The translations under genes were made by a program, and so were the position numbers. A stretch of 11,217 nucleotides of DNA from an uncultured Lysobacteraceae bacterium (lineage in GTDB: Bacteria; Pseudomonadota; Gammaproteobacteria; Xanthomonadales; Rhodanobacteraceae), in contig CAMLLF010000060.1 of the NCBI GenBank assembly GCA_946480705.1, forward strand, positions 1 to 11,217. The letters run 5' to 3'. The notes beneath the pieces are model-generated. The model did no database searches. It was given only the letters and a program-made list of their open reading frames with translations, and was not told the DNA's origin. This document shows positions 1 to 6,732 of the stretch, in pieces; position 1 is the stretch's first letter; each line of letters opens with the position of its first letter.

Positions 1-1660
1 CTGCCTCACGCAGACATTGCTCGGCGTAGGCGATGCCCGCGGCCTCGTCGCGCAGCGGCGATTCGGGCTGCAGCAGTGCCGCGACGATGTCGACGCGCGC
101 CTGCGGATTGCCAGCCGCCGCCGCTTTCTTCAGCCATGTCATCGCGGATGCAGCCTGCGTCGCATCGCCGTCCAGCAACACGCGCGCGTGCTGCAGCATG
201 CAGTGTGCATTTCCCGCTGCCGCAGACTGCGCGAACCATTGCGCGGCGTGTGCCGCGTCGCCGTCTTCGCGCGCGATTTCGCCGAGCACACAGGCCGCTT
301 CCGCCGAGCCGCGCTCCTGCGCGCGCTTCAGCATCTCGGCCGCGCGCGCGCGATCCGCGTCGACGCCCCAGCCATAGCGATACGCGCTGCCGAGCCGCGC
401 GAGACAGCTGTCGACGCCTTCGCCTTCGATGCCCTCGCAACGCCTGAAATAGCCGAACGCGCGCGGCCGGTCGACGGCGACGCCGCTGCCCTGCAGGTAG
501 ATCGTGCCGAGCGCGAGCAGCGCACGCGCGTCGCCGCCGGCCGCGGCGGCCTCGAACAGCGCGAGCGCGCGCGGCACGTCGCGCACGGATTCCGGTCCGG
601 TCATCAGCGTGCCGGCGAGCACGAGCCGGCACGGCGCGTCGCCCGCGTCGGCGCAGGCCGCGAGCCGCGCGATGCCGGCCTCGGGCGACGCGCCGCCGAG
701 TTCGATGCGCGCGAGCGCGATCGTCGCGTCGCCGCTGCCCTGCGCCGCGGCGCGTTCGTACCAGCCGCGCGCGTCGTCGCGGTTCTGCGTCACGCCGTCG
801 CCGAGGTCGAGCGCGAGCGCGTAGAGATACTGGCTGCGCGCGTCGCCGAGGCGCGCAGCCGCGGCGTAGAAATGCACGGCGCGCGCGGCGTCGGCGGCGA
901 CGCCGCGGCCGTTCGCGTAGAGGTCGCCGAGCGTGCGCAGGCTCCGCGGCTGCTCCTGCATCGCGCTGCGCAGCAGCCACTGACGCGCCGCGGCCGGATC
1001 GGCGGCGATGCCGGTGCCGTTGAGCAGCACGGTCGCGTAGTTGTATTGCCCGAGCGCGTCGCCGCGTTCGGCCGCAAGGCGATGCCAGCGCAGCGCGCGC
1101 TGCGCATCGTCGTCCGCGCCGCCGACGTGACTCACGCCGAGCTGCGTCGCGGCGAGCGCGCTGCCGCGTCGCGCGGCGCGCTCCAGCACCTCGCGTGCGG
1201 CCGCGCGCGCTTCCCGCGTCGTCGCGCCCGCGTAGTCGGCAAGCCCGTGGACTTCGAGCGCGTACGCAAGACCATCGGCGGTGCCTCGCCGCAGCAGCGC
1301 CTCGCGTTCGCGCAGCGCGCGTTTGTCGGTCGAGCCCGCAAGCTGGTGGATGCGCACGGCCATCGCGCGCACGCTGCCCTTGGCGAGCGCACGTTCGAGA
1401 TCGCGCTCGCCGCCGCCGAGGCTCAACCGCTGCGCGGCCTCGTAGCGCAGCAACGCGACCTCGGCCTCGCCATAGGCGCGTACCGCGGCCGACTGCGCCG
1501 CAGCCGCTTCGCCACGCGCGCAATCCTTGTGAAGCTCGCACCAGAGCGCGAGCAGCACCTGCGCTTCGGGCAGATGCTGCTCGCCTGCACGGCGCAGCAG
1601 GTCGAGCGCGCGCCGGCGGTCGCCCGTCCGCAGAAGCGCCAGGGCCAGAGCTTCGCGCGC
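1..1660 (-). CDS. Sel1-like repeat protein, C-terminal part (frameshifted, runs off left edge)
   Basis: This minus-strand frame is open from about 1660 to the left edge with no stop, giving about 550 residues. It continues the gene that starts at 2535 after a one-base phase change near 1655. It holds roughly nine Sel1-type units with the hallmark LGxxYxxGxGVxxDxxxAxxWxxxAAxxG. Clear examples are LGDLYANGRGVAADAARAVH (about 850-920), LGTIYLQGSGVAVDRPRA (about 450-520) and LGSAYRYGWGVDADRARA (about 340-400). Sel1 repeats form paired helices related to TPRs and usually act as protein-binding scaffolds. Several units carry cysteine pairs such as C-x7-C (near 625-650), which recalls disulfide-braced Hcp-type Sel1 proteins and fits an exported location. 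The partner is not deducible. The repeat assignment is firm; the stop codon lies outside the window. Confidence 0.85.
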
Positions 1661-2535
1661 CGGCGGTCGCCGTCTTCCTGCGCGAGCTGCCATTCCGCAT
1701 AGGCGTAGCGCGCGAACGCGTCGTCCTGCGCGACCGCGCGATCGAGATCCTTGCGCGCCTGTTCGATGCCGCCGTAGAGGCCGGTGCGCGCCGCGATCCG
1801 CGCGCGTCCGACCAGCGCGCTGGAGTCGGCCGCGAGCTGGCCGGCCTGGATGTTGACGGCCATGTAGCCGGCGATCGCCGCGTGCACGTCGCGCGACGTC
1901 GGGTCGTCGATGCGATCGGCGAGATAGCGCATGACGCGTTCGGCACTCGGCGTCAGGTCGACGCGCACGCGGCGCACGCGCGCGTCGGCCGTGCGCAGCC
2001 ACAGCACTTCGTGCAGGCGATGACCGTCGTTCGATGCGTCGAGCGTGGACGCGATCAGCGTCGTGTTCTGATCGGGATCGAGCGCCGCGGCGACTGCGGC
2101 CACATCGAGCGTGCCGACGCCGTAGTAATAGGCGTCGCCCTGCCAGATCCCCGGCGGCGCGAGGCTCGCCTCGACGCGTTCGCGCAGCCGCGCGAAGGCC
2201 GCGGCCGCCGCCACGCTGTCGCCTGCCGCACGCGCGCAGATGCCGACGACGAGCAACGGCCCGGGCCGCTGCGGTTCGTCCAGCGCAGCCTGACGCGCGA
2301 TCGGCGCAAGTTCGGAGCAGCGTCCCGGAAGATTGTCGCCATTGCGCGAGACGAGGCCGTCGAGCCGCAGCGAACCGAGTTCGGGCGGCAGCGCGGCGAG
2401 ATCGAGCTTTTTCGGCTCGGACAGCGGTGCGAGGACCGTGCCGGTGACCGGCGCGGGCGTGGTGCTGACGGCGGAGGCGGTCGGCGGGAACAGCGAGAAA
2501 AGCGCGTACAGGAGTGAGAAATGAGTAAAGCGCAC
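1423..2535 (-). CDS. Sel1-repeat protein, N-terminal part with signal peptide (frameshifted)
   Basis: This is the 5' part of the Sel1-repeat gene, about 110 bp downstream of trpS on the same strand. I chose GTG at 2533-2535 because the frame has no ATG nearby, a purine-rich AAGGTGGAAAG lies just upstream, and the start gives a good signal peptide: a short n-region, the core LLYALFSLF, and an ASA cleavage site about 22 residues in. The next roughly 270 residues (contains RLDGLVSRNGDNLPGRC and IWQGDAYYYGVGTL) match no family I recognise. They end in helical, TPR-like sequence (ARKDLDRAVAQDDAFARYAYAEW). Sense stops near 1655, where the protein should run into REALALALLRTGDRRRALDLL. The frame as written continues as arginine- and cysteine-rich nonsense to a TGA at 1423. 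The product is probably periplasmic or surface-exposed; its function is unknown. Confidence 0.72.
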   Translation of the reverse strand: MRFTHFSLLYALFSLFPPTASAVSTTPAPVTGTVLAPLSEPKKLDLAALPPELGSLRLDGLVSRNGDNLPGRCSELAPIARQAALDEPQRPGPLLVVGICARAAGDSVAAAAAFARLRERVEASLAPPGIWQGDAYYYGVGTLDVAAVAAALDPDQNTTLIASTLDASNDGHRLHEVLWLRTADARVRRVRVDLTPSAERVMRYLADRIDDPTSRDVHAAIAGYMAVNIQAGQLAADSSALVGRARIAARTGLYGGIEQARKDLDRAVAQDDAFARYAYAEWQLAQEDGDRRRAKLWPWRFCGRATAGARSTCCAVQASSICPKRRCCSRSGASFTRIARVAKRLRRSRPRYAPMARPRSRCCATRPRSG

Positions 2536-2578
2536 CTTTCCACCTTTCCCTTCATCGCCACGAAGTCCGCACGAACAG

Positions 2579-2611
2579 CGAAAAGCAAAAGCGGGCGAGG
2601 CGCTCCGCCGC
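2579..2611 (-). terminator. weak candidate hairpin with T-rich tail after trpS
   Basis: Downstream of the trpS stop, the minus strand reads GCGGCG, an 8-nt loop, then CGCCCGC with one bulged C, followed by TTTTGCTTTTC. This could be a weak terminator or attenuator between trpS and the Sel1 gene. The stem is short and imperfect, so read-through and co-transcription are equally possible. Confidence 0.28.
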
Positions 2612-2644
2612 ACTCGATTCCCGCTCCTCTTCACGCTTTTCCGC

Positions 2645-3889
2645 CTACTGCAGTTCCGCCAGCGCCCGCTCGACTTCATCCGCGCCGACGCCTTCAGCCA
2701 GCGCGCAGTCGTCCGCGGCGGCGAACGTCGCCGCGGCCCGCAGTTCGGCGATGCGCTGGCCGGCGAGCTTCGGCGAATCGAAGCCGGTGCTCTGCAGCAG
2801 CAGGCGCTGTTCGGCGTCGACGAGCTTGAAGTAGAAGCGGCCGTCGTTCTCGCGGTACTGCTTGAACTGCGGCTTTGCCGCCTTTGCCGTCTCGGCCGTC
2901 TTTGCCTTGGCCGCGTCGGTGCGGAAATCGCGCAGGCCGACGGCACTGCGCAGTTCCGCGAGGAACGGCGCGGCGATGCCGCGCGCGCGCTGCGCGCCGG
3001 CCTGCAGGATGTCCTCGATGCGGCCGGGCTGCGCGATCAGTTCCTCGTAGCGCGCGCGCATCGGCGCGATGTCGCGTTCGAGGCGTTCGAACACGCGCTG
3101 CTTGGCGTCGCCCCAGCCGAGTCCGTCGGCGAGCGCCGCGCGGAATTCGGCGGTTTCCGCCGGTTCCGCGAACGCCGTGAAGATCGGCATCAGCGCGGTG
3201 CTGTCGGGATCCTTCGCCTCGCCCGGCAGGCGCGAGTCGGTGACGATGCGCGCGATCGTCTCCTTGAGCTTCTTCGCGCCGCCGTCGAACAGCGGCACGG
3301 TGTTGTCGTAGCTCTTGGACATCTTGCGGCCGTCGAGACCCGGCAGCGTCGCCACGCTTTCCTCGGTGACCGCCTGGGGCAACGTGAAGTAGTCGCGCCC
3401 GGCGCCGAACAAGTGATTGAAGCGGGCGCCGACGTTGTGCGCGTTGAACATCAGGATGTCGGCGGCCATCAGGATCGGATAGCTGTAGAGCCCCATGGTC
3501 ACGCCGGCGTCGGGATCCTCCCCGGCGGCCGTGTTCGCGTCGACCGACGCCTTGTAGGCGTGCGCGCGGTTCATCAGGCCCTTGGCGGTGACGCAGGTCA
3601 GCAGCCAGGTCAATTCGGGAATTTCGGGAATATCCGACTGACGGTAGAAATATACGGTTTCCGGATCGAGGCCGCAGGCGAGCCAGGTCGCGGCGATCTC
3701 CAGGCGCGAGCGCGCGATGCGGGCCGGGTCGTCGCACTTGATCAGCGCGTGGTAGTCGGCCATGAAGTAGTACGACTCGACGTCGGGGCTGCGGCTCGCG
3801 GCGACCGCCGGGCGGATCGCGCCGACGTAGTTGCCCAGATGCGGAGTGCCCGTGGTGGTGATGCCGGTGAGAACGCGGGTCTTGCTCAT
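2645..3889 (-). CDS. trpS: tryptophanyl-tRNA synthetase with an active-site gap
   Basis: This class I aminoacyl-tRNA synthetase charges tRNA-Trp with tryptophan using ATP in the cytoplasm. Residues 14-20, GTPHLGN, are the HIGH-type motif, 189-193 are KMSKS, and MAADI (141-145) holds the Asp that contacts the tryptophan indole in Bacillus TrpRS. The product is 414 aa; E. coli TrpRS is about 334 aa. The excess is a C-terminal extension from about residue 322: a lysine/alanine linker, then a DUF1508-like module at 342-384. From memory, long TrpRS of Pseudomonas and relatives share this extension. Oddly, NAHNV (149-153) runs directly into GARFNHLF. Family members have about 16 residues there containing the ATP-binding motif PVGxDQxQH. 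The reading frame is kept, but the enzyme as written should be inactive. The start at 3889 matches the family N-terminus. No clear Shine-Dalgarno sequence precedes it. Confidence 0.96.
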   Translation of the reverse strand: MSKTRVLTGITTTGTPHLGNYVGAIRPAVAASRSPDVESYYFMADYHALIKCDDPARIARSRLEIAATWLACGLDPETVYFYRQSDIPEIPELTWLLTCVTAKGLMNRAHAYKASVDANTAAGEDPDAGVTMGLYSYPILMAADILMFNAHNVGARFNHLFGAGRDYFTLPQAVTEESVATLPGLDGRKMSKSYDNTVPLFDGGAKKLKETIARIVTDSRLPGEAKDPDSTALMPIFTAFAEPAETAEFRAALADGLGWGDAKQRVFERLERDIAPMRARYEELIAQPGRIEDILQAGAQRARGIAAPFLAELRSAVGLRDFRTDAAKAKTAETAKAAKPQFKQYRENDGRFYFKLVDAEQRLLLQSTGFDSPKLAGQRIAELRAAATFAAADDCALAEGVGADEVERALAELQ

Positions 3890-3901
3890 GGCGAGGCTTG
3901 G

Positions 3902-3929
3902 ACGATAGGGCCGGCCAGTTTACGGCAAA
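3902..3929 (-). promoter_or_regulatory. possible trpS promoter
   Basis: On the minus strand, TTGCCG (3923-3928) and TATCGT (3902-3907) are separated by 15 bases, a loose match to a sigma-70 promoter. The -10 box would lie only 12 bases from the trpS ATG, giving an almost leaderless mRNA, which agrees with the lack of a visible Shine-Dalgarno sequence. Both boxes match at 4 of 6 positions and the spacer is short, so this is a guess. Confidence 0.2.
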
Positions 3930-3999
3930 GCCCGCTGCGGCCGCGAAAGCCCCGGCCGGTATATGCGCACGGCTGGCGAGCCCGGCGGCGCAGCGGGAT

Positions 4000-4017
4000 A
4001 CTGCGCGGCGGCGCAGT
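4000..4017. promoter_or_regulatory. 18-bp perfect dyad in the trpS/DUF1508 divergent region
   Basis: ACTGCGC, a 4-base spacer GGCG, then GCGCAGT form a perfect inverted repeat about 80 bp upstream of the DUF1508 start and about 110 bp upstream of trpS. It could be an operator for a dimeric regulator or a 5'-UTR hairpin. A smaller dyad, CCGGA-GAT-TCCGG, follows at 4052-4064. No regulator is encoded in the window. In DNA this GC-rich such dyads also arise by chance. Confidence 0.3.
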
Positions 4018-4097
4018 CATGCGTCGCTCCGTGGACCGCCGGTCGGCGGTTCCGGAGATTCCGGCTCAGGGGACCCAGCAACGATTAGGAGCTTCCA

Positions 4098-4427
4098 ATG
4101 GCAGGCAAGTTCACGATCTTCAGCGGCAAGGGCGGCAAGACTTATTTCAATCTCAAGGCCGGCAACGGCGAAATCATCCTGGCCAGCCAGGGTTACGTCG
4201 ACAAGAGCGGCGCGCGCAACGGCGTCGAGTCGGTCAAGAACAACGCCGCGCAGCCCGGCCGGTTCGAGAAAAAGACCGCGAGCAACGGCAAGTTCCATTT
4301 CAGCCTCAAGGCCGGCAACGGCCAGATCATCGGCAACAGCGAGATGTATGACAGCGAGAAGGCGCGCGACGCCGGCATCGCGTCGGTCGCCAGCAACGCA
4401 CCGGGCGCGGCGCTGGTCGAGGAGTGA
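4098..4427 (+). CDS. DUF1508 (YegP-like) two-repeat protein
   Basis: This small 109-aa cytoplasmic protein has two copies of the DUF1508 unit, the same architecture and about the same length as E. coli YegP (about 110 aa). Repeat 1 spans residues 4-50 and contains GKTYFNLKAGNGEIILASQG. Repeat 2 spans 58-101 and contains GKFHFSLKAGNGQIIGNSE. The shared core GKxxFxLKAGNGxII is near identical, and each repeat ends in a helix with an AR motif. The ATG follows AGGAG (4087-4091) at 6-nt spacing, a strong ribosome binding site that settles the start. The family is widespread, and no biochemical role is established that I know of. The gene is divergent from trpS, whose C-terminal extension resembles the same unit. 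The family call is firm; the function is unknown. Confidence 0.93.
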   Translation: MAGKFTIFSGKGGKTYFNLKAGNGEIILASQGYVDKSGARNGVESVKNNAAQPGRFEKKTASNGKFHFSLKAGNGQIIGNSEMYDSEKARDAGIASVASNAPGAALVEE

Positions 4428-4445
4428 CGGGCTTCGAATCTGACT

Positions 4446-4468
4446 CGCGCCGGAACGCCTCCGGCGCG
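4446..4468 (+). terminator. strong hairpin after the DUF1508 gene, no U-tract
   Basis: CGCGCCGGA, loop ACGCC, TCCGGCGCG form a perfect 9-bp GC-rich stem starting 19 bases after the DUF1508 stop. There is no T-run after it, so it is not a classical intrinsic terminator. It could partly terminate transcription, protect the mRNA 3' end, or be a small REP-like palindrome. A second small stem, CCCCGC-CGTC-GCGGGG, lies at 4496-4511, upstream of the next gene. Confidence 0.4.
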
Positions 4469-4550
4469 GTCCCGCGCCCGCCATACGATCGCTAACCCCG
4501 CCGTCGCGGGGGTCACGTTTGACCGGGCGCCTTCTCACTGGAGACCTGCC

Positions 4551-5369
4551 ATGTCACTGCGCCACCGGTTGCTCGCCGCGGTTGCCCTGATCGCTTCGGC
4601 GACCACCGCCCAGGCCGGCCGCCTCGTCGATCTGCAGATCGTCGACCGCGAATCCGGCTCCACGCTGCAGCAGTACTACCACCGCGGCGACACCTACATC
4701 GCCGGCGCACCGGGCCACCGCTATGCGGTGCGCATCACCAACCGCAGCAACGAACGCGTGCTCGCCGTGCTCTCGGTCGACGGCGTCAACGCGATCAGCG
4801 GCGAGACCGCCGGCACGCAGCAGACCGGCTACGTGCTCGATCCCTACGAGAGCACCGAGGTCGCCGGCTGGCGCAAGAACATGGACGAGATCGCGGCGTT
4901 CGAATTCACGACGCTCAGCGATTCGTATGCCGCGCAGACCGGCCGTCCGGCCAACGTCGGGGTGATCGGCGTCGCCGCCTTCCGCGAACGCGCGCCGAAA
5001 CCCATCTATCGCAACAAAGTGGACAAGAGCGCGCGCGCGGCCGAAGGCGAAGCCAAGCGCGCGCCGGAAATGCCCGCGGCCGCGCCGGGCGCATCGACCG
5101 CCGGCGGCGCGGCGCAGGATTCGACGGCGCACCGCGAAGCCGCCCCGGTGCAGGAGTCGCTGGGCACGGGCCACGGCGACCGCGAATACAGCAACGCGAC
5201 CTATACGTCGTTCCAGCGCCAGAGCGACCGTCCGAACGAACTCGTGTCGGTGCGCTACGACAGCTACCGCAACCTCGTCGCGAAAGGCGTCATCCCGCGC
5301 CACCGCCCGCGGCCGGATCGTCCGGACCCGTTCCCGGACAGTTTCGTGCCGGATCCGCCGTCGCGGTGA
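4551..5369 (+). CDS. secreted conserved hypothetical protein
   Basis: This 272-aa protein has a classic Sec signal peptide: SLRHR n-region, a hydrophobic core at 7-16, and cleavage after ATTAQA at about residue 22. The mature N-terminal part (23-145) is compact and looks like one beta-rich domain, with VDLQIVDRESGSTLQQYYHR, GHRYAVRITNRSNERVLAVL, SVDGVNAISGE, ESTEVAGWRK and NVGVIGVAAF. From memory, very similar hypothetical proteins occur in Xanthomonadales and other gammaproteobacteria, with no assigned function. An Ala/Pro-rich linker (about 160-200) leads to a short segment containing SNATYTSFQRQSDRPNELVS and a C-terminal tail rich in Pro, Arg and Asp (250-272). TGGAG at 4539-4543 is the ribosome binding site. 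No lipobox, membrane anchor or catalytic motif is visible. It is likely periplasmic. It follows the DUF1508 gene by 123 bp and may share its transcript. Confidence 0.88.
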   Translation: MSLRHRLLAAVALIASATTAQAGRLVDLQIVDRESGSTLQQYYHRGDTYIAGAPGHRYAVRITNRSNERVLAVLSVDGVNAISGETAGTQQTGYVLDPYESTEVAGWRKNMDEIAAFEFTTLSDSYAAQTGRPANVGVIGVAAFRERAPKPIYRNKVDKSARAAEGEAKRAPEMPAAAPGASTAGGAAQDSTAHREAAPVQESLGTGHGDREYSNATYTSFQRQSDRPNELVSVRYDSYRNLVAKGVIPRHRPRPDRPDPFPDSFVPDPPSR

Positions 5370-5429
5370 GCGGCGGCCGGCACGGCCGGGGCTGAACGCG
5401 TCGTCATCCCTACCCTCGCCCTGGAGGGA

Positions 5430-5473
5430 GCGGGTTTCCCGCAAGACGGGCCGCGAGGCCCGTCTTCTTTTTT
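5430..5473 (+). terminator. intrinsic terminator of the 4551 gene, preceded by a second hairpin
   Basis: AAGACGGGCC (5443-5452), loop GCGA, GGCCCGTCTT (5457-5466) make a perfect 10-bp stem followed by CTTTTTT, a textbook rho-independent terminator for plus-strand transcription from the 4551 gene. A small stem, GCGGG-TTT-CCCGC (5430-5442), abuts it. The T-run ends 3 bases before the stop codon of the convergent DUF11 gene. Read on the minus strand, the hairpin lacks a U-tract, so it would terminate that gene poorly unless assisted. Confidence 0.9.
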
Positions 5474-5475
5474 GA

Positions 5476-6732
5476 CTAATCCACTTCGAAACGCTGCAGC
5501 AGTACCGGCGTCGTCGTCGTCGCGGTGCTCGAGTTGTTGCCGGGGACCGGATCGGTCGTGCCGTTCGGCGCAGTGACGGTGGCCGTGTTCGCGAGCATCT
5601 GCGTCGGGCCGGTCGGCGCGGTGCCGGTGATCGTCAGCGTGACCGTGCCGCCGGGCGGCAGCACCGGCACGACGGCGTCGACGGCGAAGCCGGCGACGTC
5701 CGAACCCGAGACGGCCGGCGTGGCGCAGACGGCGCCGCCGGTTGCGCCGGCGCAGGCCGCCGTGACCGCGGTGATGCCGACCGGCAGCGCGTCATGCACG
5801 GACGCGCCGTCGGCCGCGCCGGGGCCGGCGTTGCCGACGAGCAGCGTGTAGGTCATCGCCGCGCCGCCGCTGACGGTCGGCGGACCGCTCTTCACGATCG
5901 ACACGTCGGCCGACGCCGCGCGGGCATTGCTGTCGCTGCCGGTCGCGCTGTTCGCCGCATCCGGATCGTCCGCCGTTGCGCTGTTGATCAGCGGATCGGC
6001 CGTCAGGTCCGCAGCGAACTGCACCGGCACGCTGAACTGCAGCTGGTTGCCGGCACCGGCCGCGATGCTCGCGCCGCTCGCGCTGAAACCGCCGCCGCCG
6101 ACGCTGCTGACGACGCTGCCGCAGCTCGCGCTGCCCGTCGCCGCGCAGGTCACCAGCGCGCTCAGCGTGACGCCGCCGGGCAAGGTGTCGGCGACGCTGA
6201 CCGCCGCGGCGTTGCCGCTGCCGACGTTTGTGACGGTGACCAGATAGGTCGCCGTGCCGCCCGGCGTATACGTCGCGCTGCCGTCGGTCTTGACCACCTG
6301 CAGGACCACGCCGCCGGCGCGCACGTTGCTGTCGCTGCCGACGGCGGGTATCGGATCCGACGGATCCGACGCGGTCGCCGTGTTCACGAGCGGATCGGCC
6401 GTCAGCGCCGGCGAGAACGCGACCGGCAGGCTGTAGATCAATCCGTTCGGCGGACCGGCCGGCAGCGTCGCCGCGCTGACGCCGAACGCGGAACCGCCGG
6501 CGCTGCCGCTGATGGCGCCGCAGGTCGCGGTGCCGACCGGCAGACAGGTCGGCGTGCCGGTCAGCGTGACACCGGCCGGCAGCGTGTCGCCGATGCTGAC
6601 GGCGTTCGCGTTCGACGGACCCGCGTTCGTCACGGTCAGCACATAGGTCGCGGTGCCGCCGGGCACGTAGGTCGCGCTGCCGTCGTCCTTCGTCAATGTG
6701 AGGCCGGTGCTCGCGAGCAGCACGTCGCTTGC
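5476..6732 (-). CDS. DUF11 repeat protein, C-terminal part after the frameshift
   Basis: This is the 3' part of the giant DUF11-repeat gene and lies one base out of phase with its 5' part. It starts in sense at ASDVLLASTGLTLTKDDG (6732 downward). It carries unit 7 (from about 6720), unit 8 (from about 6310) and a more divergent final unit 9 (from about 5910, ADVSIVKSGPPTVSGGAAMT). The end is a low-complexity NNSSTATTTT stretch and the short tail VLLQRFEVD. I see no LPxTG, IPTL-CTERM or transmembrane anchor. If the gene were read through, this would be the surface or extracellular end of the protein. GTG at 6721-6723 could serve as a start for a separate product, but no ribosome binding site or signal peptide accompanies it. 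It is therefore best regarded as a detached fragment. It converges on the terminator of the 4551 gene. Confidence 0.85.
   Translation of the reverse strand, partial: ASDVLLASTGLTLTKDDGSATYVPGGTATYVLTVTNAGPSNANAVSIGDTLPAGVTLTGTPTCLPVGTATCGAISGSAGGSAFGVSAATLPAGPPNGLIYSLPVAFSPALTADPLVNTATASDPSDPIPAVGSDSNVRAGGVVLQVVKTDGSATYTPGGTATYLVTVTNVGSGNAAAVSVADTLPGGVTLSALVTCAATGSASCGSVVSSVGGGGFSASGASIAAGAGNQLQFSVPVQFAADLTADPLINSATADDPDAANSATGSDSNARAASADVSIVKSGPPTVSGGAAMTYTLLVGNAGPGAADGASVHDALPVGITAVTAACAGATGGAVCATPAVSGSDVAGFAVDAVVPVLPPGGTVTLTITGTAPTGPTQMLANTATVTAPNGTTDPVPGNNSSTATTTTPVLLQRFEVD

Noticed and set aside
1648..1668. Programmed frameshifting in the Sel1 gene
   Set aside because: There is no slippery sequence. 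The CG tract suggests ordinary slippage or an error.
17..1702. Plus-strand ORF of 561 codons opposite the Sel1 gene
   Set aside because: It is an antisense shadow typical of very GC-rich coding DNA, with no recognisable domain and no ribosome binding site.
6..1946. Long minus-strand ORF of 646 codons over the Sel1 region
   Set aside because: It is almost wholly Arg/Ala with no motif, a shadow of the Sel1 frame, which shows clear repeats one phase away.
3890..4097. T-box riboswitch or trp attenuator upstream of trpS
   Set aside because: There is no leader ORF with Trp codons, no T-box sequence, and too little space between the possible promoter and the ATG.
4554..5444. 296-codon minus-strand ORF opposite the secreted hypothetical gene
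   Set aside because: The plus strand has a signal peptide, ribosome binding site and terminator. The minus ORF has none and is Arg/Ala-rich.
5476..6000. C-terminal toxin or enzymatic tip on the giant protein, as in contact-dependent inhibition systems
   Set aside because: The C-terminus is another DUF11-like unit plus a short tail, with no toxin domain and no immunity gene downstream.
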